Shown: in pieces, positions 7,532 through 16,061 of the stretch
Layout of the letters: every line of letters starts with the position of its first letter
Position numbering within the stretch: the first letter of the stretch is position 1
NCBI GenBank assembly: GCA_902806085.1
Contig: CADCVH010000044.1
Coordinates: 1 to 38,272, forward strand
Direction: 5' to 3'
DNA: 38,272 nucleotides
DNA from: an uncultured Rubrobacteraceae bacterium
Lineage (GTDB): Bacteria; Actinomycetota; Rubrobacteria; Rubrobacterales; Rubrobacteraceae
Notes under the pieces: generated by a model
The model's input: the letters and a program-made list of their open reading frames with translations, nothing else
The model's database searches: none
Told to the model about the DNA's origin: nothing
Position numbers and translations under genes: made by a program

Positions 7532-9082
7532 GTGAGGCTTCTTATGACGCACGGGTACATGCTCTCCGGCACCGGGAGCAACGTCTACGTCCAGAACCTC
7601 TGCCGCGCCCTCGTGCGCGGGGGCCACGAGGTGCACCTCCTCTGCCAGGACGGAGAACCGCTGGCCCACGACTTCGTGGACGAGCACGCGGCCGTAGACG
7701 GGGCGGGGATCGAAGTCCTCGGAGAACAGAAGACGCCTTATCCCGGCCGTTGCGTCGTCTACAACCCGCGCATCGGGGACCTGTTGCCGGTTTACGTCTA
7801 CGACGAGTATCCCGGGTGGCGGGTGAAGACCTTTCTGGACCTCACGGAAGAGGAGCTGGAGGGCTACCTGGGGCGCAACGTCGAGGCAGTCGGGGCCGTA
7901 CTCCGGGCATCGGGGGTGGAGGCGGCGATCACGAACCACTCCGTGCCGGGGCCCCTGATCGCGCGCCGCGCGCTCGCGGGCTCGGGCGTCCCGTACGCGA
8001 GCATCGTTCACGGGTCCTGCCTGCAGTACGTCTCGCGCAGGAGCGAGACGTACATGGGCCTCACGCGTGAGGGGCTCGAAGGGGCCGCACAGATCCTGGC
8101 CCTCTCCTCCCACAGCGCCGGCACCATCGCCGAAGACCTCCCCCACCTCACCGGCAAGTCCCGCGTCCTTCCCGGCGGCGTGGACACCGACCTCTTCCGC
8201 CCGGACGCCCTGGACCTCACCGTGCTGGGGTCCCTGAACGGCGGGCGCGGGCGCGGCCCCGACCAGCAACGGGCGCTGGAAGAGAGGCTGGACCGTTCGG
8301 GGGACGCCGGAGACTTGATCGGGGTCCTCCAGGAGATCCCGGGCTCCTACGCCCCCCGCTCCCACGACCGGGACGCCGGGGACCGGCTGGCGCCTTTCCT
8401 GGCCTCGGACGCGCCCCTCATCGTCTACCTGGGCAAGCTCATCCACTCCAAGGGCGTCCACAGCCTCGTCTCAGCCTTCGCCCCGGTGCACGAGCAGACC
8501 GGGGCCCGCCTGCTCGTCGTGGGGTTCGGCACCCTCCGGGAGGTGTTGCAGGCCCTGGTTCGGGCGCTCGACGCCGGGGACGAGAAGACGGTCGGGCATC
8601 TGGCGGAGCGCGGGCGCCTGCTGGAAGGCGGCCCGGCAGAACCACTGGAACACTTCGATCCTTCGGCGTCCTCGCTGCGCGCGGCGCGGGGGTTCGGGGA
8701 GGCCGTGGAGTTCGTCGGGCCGCTCGGTCACGCGGAGCTCGCGAAGATGTTGCCCGCCGCCGACGTGGCGGTGGTCCCCTCCATCTTCCCGGAGACCTTC
8801 GGCCTCGTGGCCGCCGAGTTCGCCGCCGCAGGCGTCGTCCCGTTCGTGGCCGACCACTCGGGCCTCCGGGAGGCGGGGGCCCTCGTGGGCCGCGGGCTCC
8901 CCTTCGACCTTCGGGTCCCTATGGAGGGCTTCGAGGAGAACCTGTCGGCGGCCCTGATAGATTTCCTCGCCAGGCCGGAAGAGGAGCGGGGGGGTCACGC
9001 CGGAACCGTGCGACGCAACAGCGTGGGGTCGCTGGGCTGGAACACGTTGGCGGAGAAGGTCGTCGAGGTGTTTCGGGAGTAG
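7532..9082 (+). CDS. Glycosyltransferase family 4 (GT-B fold)
   Basis: 516 residues. The N-terminal acceptor domain begins MTHGYMLSGTGSNVYVQNLC, the usual GT4 glycine-rich loop, with GHEVHLLCQ following. The C-terminal nucleotide-sugar domain has LIVYLGKLIHSKGVHSL and VVPSIFPETFGLVAAEFAAAG, which contains the E-x7-E motif (about residues 420-428). A charged insertion of roughly 60 residues (about 230-290) separates the domains and makes it longer than most family members. Donor and acceptor cannot be deduced; glycolipid, polysaccharide or compatible-solute glycosylation are all possible. Start GTG 7532 follows a TATTCT box. It is convergent with the transporter at 9097-10371, with only 14 bases between stops. 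Confidence 0.88.
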   Translation: MRLLMTHGYMLSGTGSNVYVQNLCRALVRGGHEVHLLCQDGEPLAHDFVDEHAAVDGAGIEVLGEQKTPYPGRCVVYNPRIGDLLPVYVYDEYPGWRVKTFLDLTEEELEGYLGRNVEAVGAVLRASGVEAAITNHSVPGPLIARRALAGSGVPYASIVHGSCLQYVSRRSETYMGLTREGLEGAAQILALSSHSAGTIAEDLPHLTGKSRVLPGGVDTDLFRPDALDLTVLGSLNGGRGRGPDQQRALEERLDRSGDAGDLIGVLQEIPGSYAPRSHDRDAGDRLAPFLASDAPLIVYLGKLIHSKGVHSLVSAFAPVHEQTGARLLVVGFGTLREVLQALVRALDAGDEKTVGHLAERGRLLEGGPAEPLEHFDPSASSLRAARGFGEAVEFVGPLGHAELAKMLPAADVAVVPSIFPETFGLVAAEFAAAGVVPFVADHSGLREAGALVGRGLPFDLRVPMEGFEENLSAALIDFLARPEEERGGHAGTVRRNSVGSLGWNTLAEKVVEVFRE

Positions 9083-9084
9083 GC

Positions 9085-9098
9085 AGACGGCCCCGTCT
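9085..9098. terminator. Short hairpin between convergent genes
   Basis: AGACG-GCCC-CGTCT lies between the stop of the glycosyltransferase and the stop of the transporter. The stem is only 5 bp with no T-run, so a terminator role is tentative. Confidence 0.3.
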
Positions 9099-10371
9099 AC
9101 AGCTGGAACAGGAGCACGTAGGCGCTGGAGATGGCGAGCGCAACGAGCGTCAGCGGGAAACCCCAGAGCATAAAGCGCAGGAAGGTGAAGGTCGTCATCC
9201 CTTCGCGGGCGACGAGGCCCGCGACGACAAGGTTGGCGGAGGCCCCGATCAGGGTGAAGTTCCCGCCGAGGCACGCGCCGAGGGAGAGCGACCACCACAA
9301 GGGCTCGGTCGTGGCGGCGTCGTAGCCGCGGGCCTCGGCGAGGCCCTCTATCACGGGGATCATGGTCGCGGTAAACGGGATGTTGTCCACGACGCCCGAG
9401 GCGAGGCCGCTGCCCCACATCACGATCATCGCCGTCCCGGCCAGGGAGTCCGAGGCGGAGGCTAAAGAGTGCGCCACGAGGTCTATAAACCCCGTGGACT
9501 CGAGCGCCCCCACCATCACGAACAGGCCGACGAAGAACAGGATCGTCGGCCACTCCACCTCGTGCAGGACCGACTCGACCTCGGGGCCGCAGACGAGCAT
9601 CGCGACCGCGGCCCCCGCGAGGGCGACTATCGCGGGGTTGAGGCCCGTCACCTGCTGGAGGAAGAAGCCGATCACCGTGGCCCCGCACACCGCGCCCGCC
9701 CGGACGAGCAGTTTTCGGTCCTCTATCTCCTCGGCCGCCTGGAGTGCCATGATCCCTTTGCGGTCCTCCTCGGTGGTGTGGAGCTTGCGGCCGTGAACGA
9801 GCCAGACCAGGCCGAGCGTGACGAGCAGGATCGCGAAGATCGGGGGCGCCAGGTTCGCGATAAAGTCCATGAACGTCAGCTCCTCGACCACCGTCCCGAT
9901 GATGATGTTCGGCGGGTCCCCCACCAGCGTCGCCGTCCCCCCGATGTTGGACGCCAGCACCTCCACTATGAGGAAGGGGATAGGGTCCTCCTCCAGGATC
10001 TGCGCGATGACGAGCGTCACCGGAAACATCAGCAGCACCGTGGTGACGTTGTCCAAAAAGGCGGAGAGGAGGGCGGTTATGGCGGCGAGGTAGATCAGGA
10101 CGAGCCCCGGACGGCCCCCGGCGGCCTGGGCGCTCTTTATGGCGAGGTAGCCGAAGACCCCCGAGTCCTTGAGGATGCCGACCAGGATCATCATCCCGAC
10201 CAGAAGCCCTAGGGTTTCCCAGTGAACGGCCTCTATGGCCTCCTCCTGCCCGATGGACCCCACTATCACGAGCAACACCGCGCCGGCCAGCGCCGCCGGC
10301 GTACGGTGCACGAGGTCCACCGCGAACACGAACAACACCACCGCAAAGACCGCGAGGGCGAAGAACATCAT
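9097..10371 (-). CDS. NhaD/ArsB-type ion transporter (SLC13/IT superfamily)
   Basis: 424 residues with about ten to twelve membrane segments. Superfamily marks: FLDNVTTVLLMFPVT (about 105-120), SNIGGTATLVGDPPNIIIG, EWPTILFFVGLFVMVGALE, then SGVVDNIPFTATMIPVIEG, and LGGNFTLIGASANLV. The two Asp-Asn signatures in the inverted repeats are where substrate and sodium bind in the IT superfamily. Candidates are Na+/H+ antiport (NhaD) or arsenite export (ArsB); no ars genes are near, so antiport or anion transport is as likely. Start ATG 10371 or the next Met. Its closest relative in view is the gene at 11043-12320, and the CBS gene between them is on this strand. Confidence 0.85.
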   Translation of the reverse strand: MMFFALAVFAVVLFVFAVDLVHRTPAALAGAVLLVIVGSIGQEEAIEAVHWETLGLLVGMMILVGILKDSGVFGYLAIKSAQAAGGRPGLVLIYLAAITALLSAFLDNVTTVLLMFPVTLVIAQILEEDPIPFLIVEVLASNIGGTATLVGDPPNIIIGTVVEELTFMDFIANLAPPIFAILLVTLGLVWLVHGRKLHTTEEDRKGIMALQAAEEIEDRKLLVRAGAVCGATVIGFFLQQVTGLNPAIVALAGAAVAMLVCGPEVESVLHEVEWPTILFFVGLFVMVGALESTGFIDLVAHSLASASDSLAGTAMIVMWGSGLASGVVDNIPFTATMIPVIEGLAEARGYDAATTEPLWWSLSLGACLGGNFTLIGASANLVVAGLVAREGMTTFTFLRFMLWGFPLTLVALAISSAYVLLFQL

Positions 10372-10505
10372 CTAGCCAGGCCCCCGGCCAACCCGCCATG
10401 ACCCTCTCTCCACACGCCGGCATACTAGCAAGCGTCGGGCTCCCCGGCCCGAACGGGCCTTCGAGGAAGGGCCTTCGAAGGTGGTCTCGGCGGAGTTCGC
10501 TCCCT

Positions 10506-10976
10506 CTAGTCGATACCTTCGATCGCGGCGTAGAGGTCCAGGCGGTTCACGATGCCGACGACCTTGCCGCCGTCGGTGATCACGACGCTGGAGACGCCGT
10601 CGTGGACCATCTTGTGGGCCACGGCGAGCTCGCTGCGGCCGAGCGGCACCTGGGAGACCTGTCGGGTCATGACCTCGCGGACGGGTTTGTCGGCGGCGTC
10701 GGTCAGGTAATGGACCCACTCGTCGGCGTGGTCGGGCACGAAGGAGAGGTTGCCCATCATCTTCATGTACCGGGGTAGGGCCGAGTCCATGAGGTGGCCG
10801 TCGGTCACGAAGCCCTCCAGGTCGCCGTCCTCACCGACCACAGGCACGCCCGGCACGTTGTTGTCGCGCAGGATCTTGAGCACCTCCCGCGCCGGCGTCT
10901 CCGGCGTGACGCTCACGGCTGGGCGCATCACGTCTTCGATCCTTATGTTGCGCGGGGGCGTCGGCTCCTCGTTCAC
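10506..10976 (-). CDS. CBS-domain pair protein
   Basis: 156 residues, made of two CBS domains: the first begins IEDVMRPAVSVTPETPAREVLKIL, the second VREVMTRQVSQVPLGRSELAVAHKM and ends SSVVITDGGKVVGIVNRLDL. An insertion of about 35 residues between them (PRYMKMMGNLSFVPDHADEW) is typical of stand-alone CBS proteins. CBS pairs bind adenine nucleotides and often gate transporters or enzymes. It lies between, and on the same strand as one of, two NhaD/ArsB-type transporters, so a role in sensing energy or ionic state for them is a fair inference. Start GTG 10976, with GAGGGAAACAG upstream. It is divergent from 11043-12320. Confidence 0.85.
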   Translation of the reverse strand: MNEEPTPPRNIRIEDVMRPAVSVTPETPAREVLKILRDNNVPGVPVVGEDGDLEGFVTDGHLMDSALPRYMKMMGNLSFVPDHADEWVHYLTDAADKPVREVMTRQVSQVPLGRSELAVAHKMVHDGVSSVVITDGGKVVGIVNRLDLYAAIEGID

Positions 10977-11026
10977 CTGTTTCCCTCTGTTTCTCTCGTC
11001 GGACGCGTACGGTCTGGAGTGAATTG

Positions 11027-11032
11027 TATTAT
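11027..11032 (+). promoter_or_regulatory. -10 box before the second transporter
   Basis: TATTAT preceded by TG; its end is 10 nt before the ATG at 11043. The predicted leader is 2-4 nt or none, too short for a ribosome site. Confidence 0.45.
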
Positions 11033-11042
11033 CCTTGCCCGC

Positions 11043-12320
11043 ATGCAGGAAGTCTTCGCGGTCACGCTCTTCGCTTTGGTGCTGGCGCTCATAGCGTTCG
11101 AGGTGGTCAACCGGACGGTCATCGCCCTGCTAGGTGCTGCGGTACTCGTCTCCTTCGGCGTGGTCACCCAGGAAGAGGCGGCAAGCGAGTTCATCGACTG
11201 GAACACCATAGGGCTTCTCGCCGGGATGATGATAATCGTGGCTATCCTGGAGAGGACCGGCGTCTTCGAGTACCTCGCCATAAAGAGCGCCCAGTGGGGT
11301 GGGGCCAAACCGGGACGCATCCTGATCCTGCTCGCCCTCGTCACCGCCTTCCTCTCGGCCTTTTTGGACAACGTGACCACCGTCATCCTCATGGTGCCTG
11401 TCACCTTCCTGATCGCCGACGCCCTGGACGCCTCGCCGCTGCCGTTCCTGCTCACGCAGGTGATGGCCTCGAACATCGGCGGGGCGGCGACCCTCATCGG
11501 GGACCCGCCGAACATCCTCATCGGGAGCGCCGCCGACCTGTCTTTTGCGGACTTCGTGGTGAACATGACCCCGATAGTCCTGATCTCGCTTCCGGTCGTG
11601 CTCGGCATCCTCTACCTGATGTTCCGCAAGGATCTCACGAGCAGCGACGGCGCCGAACAGGTCATCGCCAACATGGACGCCGCCGGCAGCATCCGCGACG
11701 CGGTGCTCCTGCGCAAGTGCCTGATCATCCTCGGCCTCGTGATCCTCGCGTTCTTCCTTCACGGGGCGCTCCACCTCGAAGCGGCGACGATAGCCCTCTT
11801 CGGCGCGGCGGCCCTGCTGCTCTACTCGGGCGTGAGCGTCGAAGAGGTCCTGCGCGAGGTCGAGTGGCCCACCCTGCTCTTCTTCGTCGGCCTCTTCGTC
11901 CTCGTGGGGGGCCTCGAGGTGACCGGCTTCGTCGGGAGCATCGCCGAGGCGCTCACGAGCGTCGGCGCCGGGACCTCCGCGACGACGGCCGTCGTGGTCA
12001 TCCTGGGAAGCGGCATAGCGTCCGGCATCGTGGACAATATCCCGTTCACGGCGACCATGATTCCGGTGATACAAGACCTCGCCGAAGCCGAGGGCCTCTC
12101 GGAGGCCCAGGTGCGGCCCCTCTGGTGGTCGCTCGCCCTCGGCGCGGACTTCGGCGGGAACCTGACCCTGATCGGCGCCTCGGCCAACGTCGTCGTCGCC
12201 GGCATGAGCGAGCGCGCCGGGCAGAAGATATCGTTCGTAAAGTTCATGCTCTACGGAATCCCCGTCACCCTGGCGTCCCTCGCGCTGGCGACCGTCTACG
12301 TCGTCCTGCGGTATTTCTAG
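11043..12320 (+). CDS. NhaD/ArsB-type ion transporter, paralogue of 9097-10371
   Basis: 425 residues, colinear with the first transporter: AFLSAFLDNVTTVILMVPVT, ASNIGGAATLIGDPPNILIG, EWPTLLFFVGLFVLVGGLE, SGIVDNIPFTATMIPVIQD, FGGNLTLIGASANVVV. An upstream extension of the frame is open, but ATG 11043 aligns with the start of the paralogue and follows a TATTAT box. The sequence is similar throughout but clearly diverged, so the duplication is not recent. Substrate is uncertain (Na+/H+ or oxyanion). It is divergent from the CBS gene. Confidence 0.87.
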   Translation: MQEVFAVTLFALVLALIAFEVVNRTVIALLGAAVLVSFGVVTQEEAASEFIDWNTIGLLAGMMIIVAILERTGVFEYLAIKSAQWGGAKPGRILILLALVTAFLSAFLDNVTTVILMVPVTFLIADALDASPLPFLLTQVMASNIGGAATLIGDPPNILIGSAADLSFADFVVNMTPIVLISLPVVLGILYLMFRKDLTSSDGAEQVIANMDAAGSIRDAVLLRKCLIILGLVILAFFLHGALHLEAATIALFGAAALLLYSGVSVEEVLREVEWPTLLFFVGLFVLVGGLEVTGFVGSIAEALTSVGAGTSATTAVVVILGSGIASGIVDNIPFTATMIPVIQDLAEAEGLSEAQVRPLWWSLALGADFGGNLTLIGASANVVVAGMSERAGQKISFVKFMLYGIPVTLASLALATVYVVLRYF

Positions 12321-12894
12321 CGGGTTCAGAGGCGGCACCAGGCGGCAGCCCTGAAGAGCACCGACCCCGGTGGATACCTCCGCGGCGCGAAATGCTCTCG
12401 TTAGCGCCCGCCCCGGCTCGCGTCCTCGTTGGGCCCCGCGGCCGTGAGCCCTGCGGCGAGGGTCGAGGCCCGGGCATCGGCGCAGACCCCCGCAACGCGC
12501 GCCGCCTTCGATACGGCGGCGTTCGTAAAGGTTGGGCCCCAGGTTTTGTTTGGGTTCGAGGTTTTGAGGCTTTAGGTTTTGAAGGGTGCCCGGCGAAGCC
12601 CGGTCCCCGACGCACGCCCCCGATGCCTAGACAAGCCTCCGAAGGAGGCGGCCTCGAACCTCCTCGTGCCCGTCCCGGGAAGGATCGACCCTTCCGCAAA
12701 CCGCTGTAGCGCCGTTCGGGGCGACGCGGGACCGCGGGAAACCGCTCTTTAGAGAATTCAAATCGTTCCCCAAGGCCGCTCAAAACGTACCGGTCTATGC
12801 TCTCGGGTAGCAGGCAAGAAGACCGCGGTGGCTCGCGTGGGCGCGACCTGAACTGGGGGGCGTCCGAGACCCACCGGCGAGAGAGGAGCCGACC
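12321..12894. other. 574-base intergenic region with GGTTTTG repeats
   Basis: No gene was recognised. Three copies of AGGTTTTG at 12541, 12559 and 12574 make a G/T-rich patch unlike its surroundings. A small GCCTCC-GAA-GGAGGC hairpin lies about 60 bases later. The lipoprotein promoter is probably near 12780-12860, with no strong box. Long open frames here follow the high GC and look non-coding. Confidence 0.4.
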
Positions 12895-13599
12895 TTGATC
12901 GGGCCGAAGAGAAATCCGGGGCGTCGTAAGACAGGCGGGATGCCGCTCTTGCTGATCGCGGCCTGCGTCCCGATCCTCGCGGCGGCTTGCTCCGGTTTCC
13001 AGGGGGGCAACGGGGTGCCGGCCGTCGCGGAGGTGAGGGCCGGGGAGAAGGCGAATCCCCCCGAACGGGTCGTCCCGGCGACCCCGGGGGCGGAGGCGAA
13101 GGGCGAACCGAAGGGTGGGGTCGTCGCGCGGGCGGGTGTGGCGCGCGCCGGGGAGGCGGTGGCCGGGGGGGACCCCGCCCGAGAGCGGGCCAGGAACACG
13201 ACCGCGAAGGACAAGGCGAACGAGGCCACCGACAAGGTCGGCGGAGGCGAGGATCGCTCCAGGAAACTCGCGCTGAAGTTGGGCGGAGAACCGGGAACCG
13301 GGTTCTCGGGCACGTGCGCCGTCGGCAACGAAGAGAAGGAGATAGAGGGAAGCGTCCCCGAGCGATACGTGTTCGAGCCGGGCGAGGCGGGGCTCGAGTG
13401 CGAGATCCGCAAGGAGGACGGCGGCGCCCTGAAAATCGTCGTCGCCGGAGAAGGCGTCCGCTCCGTGCAGCAGACCGGGGCCGGGGAGAGCACCACAAGC
13501 TTCACCTTGTCGGAGGGCGGCATCTCCTCCTCGACCTCGTCCGTCTACTTGAACGGGACCGCCACGTCCTCGGATGGGTCCGGGAACGGCCCTCGGTAG
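12895..13599 (+). CDS. Putative lipoprotein, unknown function
   Basis: 234 residues from TTG 12895, chosen because GAGAGGAG stands 6-7 nt upstream and the frame begins a basic n-region (GPKRNPGRRK). A hydrophobic core (MPLLLIAACVPILAAAC) ends in a lipobox with Cys32, so the protein is probably lipid-anchored outside the membrane. Residues 40-120 are low-complexity Ala/Gly/Glu/Lys, a likely wall-spanning spacer. The rest (GFSGTCAVGNEEKEIEGSVPERYVF) suggests a small beta domain with two cysteines, similar in feel to other actinobacterial envelope proteins but with no name I can give. The tail is Ser/Thr-rich. Its last codons overlap the frame of the broken response regulator on the other strand. 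Confidence 0.7.
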   Translation: MIGPKRNPGRRKTGGMPLLLIAACVPILAAACSGFQGGNGVPAVAEVRAGEKANPPERVVPATPGAEAKGEPKGGVVARAGVARAGEAVAGGDPARERARNTTAKDKANEATDKVGGGEDRSRKLALKLGGEPGTGFSGTCAVGNEEKEIEGSVPERYVFEPGEAGLECEIRKEDGGALKIVVAGEGVRSVQQTGAGESTTSFTLSEGGISSSTSSVYLNGTATSSDGSGNGPR

Positions 13600-13998
13600 G
13601 GAAATGAACCTTTTTGAGAAGATCGGGCCACCTTCTCCAGGGGGCGCCTGGAGAGGGCCCGCACGCGGGCGAGGAGATCGGGGAACGCGAAGGATTTGGG
13701 GAGGTAGTCGTCGGCGCCGGCGTCGAGGACCTCCACGCGGTCCTCGATCTGGTCTCGGGCCGTGAGCATCAGGACCGGGGCGCCGACCTCTGCCGCCCGG
13801 AGCCTCTTTATGACCTGTACCCCATCGAGGCCGGGGAGCATCCAGTCGACCACGAGCAGGTCCAACGGCTCGACGAGGGCGCGGGCGAGGGCCCCCCGGC
13901 CATCGCCGACCACCTCCGCCGCGTAGCCCTCCCTGCCGAGCACCTCGGCGACGAGCCGGGCCAGGAGCTCCTCGTCTTCTACTACCAAGGATGCGCAT
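13545..13998 (-). pseudogene. OmpR-type response regulator remnant (receiver only, frameshifted)
   Basis: The minus strand reads a receiver domain: LVVEDEELLARLVAEVLGRE, phospho-acceptor in LLVVDWMLPGLDG, VLMLTARD and GADDYLPKSFAFPDLLARVRALSRR. Two lesions are visible. First, ATG CGC ATC CTT at 13998-13987 would give MRIL and join VVEDEE if one of two T residues were removed, so a one-base insertion breaks the natural start. Second, after the linker (RALSRR) the winged-helix DNA-binding domain is absent, and unrelated sequence runs to the stop at 13545. The usual KPF is also KSF. A protein from the upstream in-frame ATG 14018 is possible but would still lack an output domain. Confidence 0.75.
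13634..13654. terminator. Hairpin downstream of the lipoprotein gene
   Basis: TCTCCAGG-GGGCG-CCTGGAGA, an 8-bp perfect stem, 35 bases after the lipoprotein stop. It lacks a T-run, and it overlaps the response-regulator remnant, so a terminator role is only possible. Confidence 0.3.
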
Positions 13999-14148
13999 CG
14001 TCGCCGCTCCGGGACCATCCTGCCCCAGCGCCCGGCCACGGGCCCGACTCCTTTGAAAATCCTAATGGACGCCCAAAGCCCCTCCAATCCCCGTCCCGCA
14101 GACTCTTCGCACAGGGTCGGCACGAGAAACTCGTCGAAGGGGCAGGGC

Positions 14149-14406
14149 ATGGGGCTTATCAGCTGGGTAGTCGTCGGGGCCATCGCGGGGTTTTTGGCCA
14201 GGCGGATCGTGCCGGGGCCGGACCCGGGCCGTTTTGTCGTCACCGTGCTCCTCGGGATGGCGGGCGCCTCCGTAGGCGGGTTCGTCGTCGGCGTCCTCGG
14301 CGGGTCCGGGGCGACGGGGTTCAACGTCTGGTCCGTCCTCGTGGCGACGCTGGGCGCCGTCGTCTTGCTGTACCTCTACGGCCTGATCGCCAGGCAGACC
14401 GTTTGA
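14149..14406 (+). CDS. GlsB/YeaQ/YmgE family small membrane protein
   Basis: 85 residues from ATG 14149, with GAAGGGG 6 nt upstream. Three membrane segments with glycine-rich spacing: ISWVVVGAIAGFLARRIVPG, TVLLGMAGASVGGFVVGVLG and VLVATLGAVVLLYLYGLI. This is the transglycosylase-associated (GlsB/YeaQ) pattern; despite the name, no enzyme activity is established, and members are linked to envelope stress. It lies 22 bases before the universal stress gene on the same strand, so a stress operon is likely. Confidence 0.85.
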   Translation: MGLISWVVVGAIAGFLARRIVPGPDPGRFVVTVLLGMAGASVGGFVVGVLGGSGATGFNVWSVLVATLGAVVLLYLYGLIARQTV

Positions 14407-14428
14407 CGGAACGAAGGAGCGACGCCGG

Positions 14429-15433
14429 ATGACCACCCCACTGACCAGGATCCTGCTGGCAACCGACGGCATGCGGGAGGCCACACTCGCGGGGAGGGCG
14501 GCGACGGACATCTCCAACAAGACGGCCGCGGAGTTGCACGTGGTCCACGTCTGGACGCCCGTGCCGCCCCCGCCGTACCCGGGACTGGTGTTCGACGACC
14601 ACCACCGCTCGGCGAAGGAGGAAGCCGTAAGGCTCCTCAGAAAGCGGGCGTGGGACGCGCGGGTTGGCGGGGGAAGGGTCGCGGGGGAGCATCTTTGCGA
14701 AGGCCTGCCGGCGGAGGAAATACTCGTTCTCGCCGAGGAGCTTGGGGCCGACCTCGTCGTCGTCGGCAGCCGCCGGGCGGGGCGGGCGAGGCGCCTGATC
14801 ACCGGCAGCGTCTCCGAGGACGTGGTGCACCGGGCCTCGTGCCCGGTGCTCATCGTGCGCGGCGAGAAGTGGCCCGTGGGCAGGGTCCTGGTCGCCGACG
14901 ATGGATCCGAACCGTCGAGGAGGGCCGGCGACCTCGCCGCCGAGATCGCCGGCCTCTCTGGGGCCGAAGTCGTCGTCGTCCGGGCATACGAGCCTCCTCC
15001 CGAACCGGTGGGCGGTTGGGACGCCCGGGGCCGCCGCGAACTCGACGAGGCGCTCCTGCAAAACCGGCGGGACCTGAAAGAGCGGGCGGAGCAACTCGAG
15101 GAGATCGCACGCTGCCGGCCGAAGACCAGGCTCGTAAAGTCCAGGGCGGCTTCCGCCATAGACCTGGTGGCCGAGGAAGGCGACGGGGAGCAGACGCTCT
15201 TCGCGCTCGGCAGCCGCGGGCTCGGCGCAGTCGGGCGGGCGGTGCTGGGCAGCGTCTCGACCGCGGTGCTGAGGAGGGCAGACGGGCCCGTGCTCGTCGT
15301 GCCGTCCCGCGCGTCCCGGGGGCTCTCCACGAGAAGGGCCGCCACGCTGGGGCCGCGAGCTGGCAGGAAGCCATCCCTCGAACGTTCTACCCGCGCGGGG
15401 GCCCGACGCACCCGCCGAGAAGCCAAAGGGTAG
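14429..15433 (+). CDS. Universal stress protein, two UspA domains in tandem
   Basis: 334 residues. Domain 1 (about 1-145) begins TRILLATDGMREATLAGRAA and has the ATP-binding G-2x-G-9x-G(S/T) pattern in GSRRAGRARRLITGSVSEDV. Domain 2 (about 150-295) begins GRVLVADDGSEPSRRAG and has the same motif in GSRGLGAVGRAVLGSVSTAV. Both motifs look intact, so ATP binding is expected. The C-terminal 40 residues are basic (RRTRREAKG). The start is ATG 14429, with AAGGAG 9 nt upstream. It is probably co-transcribed with the GlsB/YeaQ gene. Confidence 0.92.
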   Translation: MTTPLTRILLATDGMREATLAGRAATDISNKTAAELHVVHVWTPVPPPPYPGLVFDDHHRSAKEEAVRLLRKRAWDARVGGGRVAGEHLCEGLPAEEILVLAEELGADLVVVGSRRAGRARRLITGSVSEDVVHRASCPVLIVRGEKWPVGRVLVADDGSEPSRRAGDLAAEIAGLSGAEVVVVRAYEPPPEPVGGWDARGRRELDEALLQNRRDLKERAEQLEEIARCRPKTRLVKSRAASAIDLVAEEGDGEQTLFALGSRGLGAVGRAVLGSVSTAVLRRADGPVLVVPSRASRGLSTRRAATLGPRAGRKPSLERSTRAGARRTRREAKG

Positions 15434-15482
15434 GGGACCGTCGGTGCCTCGGGCGGAGGATCTTACGAAAAATGAGGAGCAA

Positions 15483-15905
15483 ATGACCGAAAACGCGAGT
15501 ACCTTACCGGCCCGGCTGCCGTCGGGGAGAGCCCCTTACTCTAGCTGGTGGCTGCTGGCGAAAGGTGGCTCCCCCCTGGCGGACGTGCTCACCGTGGGCG
15601 GCGCCGTCGGACGGGTGTTGCCCGCCTTCAGCCACGAGGACGAGGCGGAGATGTTTCTCTGGTTCGGGTACGCGCTGGAGGACGGCTGGCACGTCAGGGA
15701 GACCTCGGCCGGCGAACTCGCGTCCTTGCTCTGCGGACCGTGCGCGGACGTGGGCGGTGTCGCCCTCGATCCTTTGCCGGGGATGGCGGAGGCGGGGACC
15801 CTCGATCTCGTGAGCGTGGACCGGAAGAGGTTCGTGCGCCGGATCGTCGCCGGTGGCGAGGGCAGGCCCATTGCGGCCCCGGGGCAAGGCCGCGGGTCCC
15901 AGTAG
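15483..15905 (+). CDS. Hypothetical protein, unknown family
   Basis: 140 residues from ATG 15483, chosen because GAGGAG stands 4 nt before it; an in-frame GTG at 15444 has no ribosome site. The middle (FSHEDEAEMFLWFGYALEDGW, then RETSAGELASLLCGPC) reads like a compact alpha/beta domain, possibly SseB-like, but I cannot assign it. The C-terminus is Gly/Pro-rich. It lies 50 bases after the universal stress gene and may belong to that operon. Confidence 0.6.
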   Translation: MTENASTLPARLPSGRAPYSSWWLLAKGGSPLADVLTVGGAVGRVLPAFSHEDEAEMFLWFGYALEDGWHVRETSAGELASLLCGPCADVGGVALDPLPGMAEAGTLDLVSVDRKRFVRRIVAGGEGRPIAAPGQGRGSQ

Positions 15906-16061
15906 TCGGCCGGGTAGCGAGTTCGCCACCCGGAACGCCGGCTTTCCTGGCGATCCGGAAGGACACCGGCGGGTTCGGGCCACGAAAGCCTCGGCCCTCA
16001 CCGGACCCGAATAGGCGGGGACCGAACCCCGCAAACCGCGAAGGGGGAGTTGGGGTGGGGC

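Noticed and set aside
10371-10427. Possible leaderless leader peptide (TAGTAT-6-GTG) upstream of the first transporter
   Set aside because: The frame does not end near the transporter start but runs on through its gene, so no short coupled peptide exists.
12265-13998. Very long minus-strand open frame across the lipoprotein gene
   Set aside because: Arg/Gly/Pro-rich shadow of the GC-rich opposite strand; only its first codons (the old response-regulator start) have meaning.
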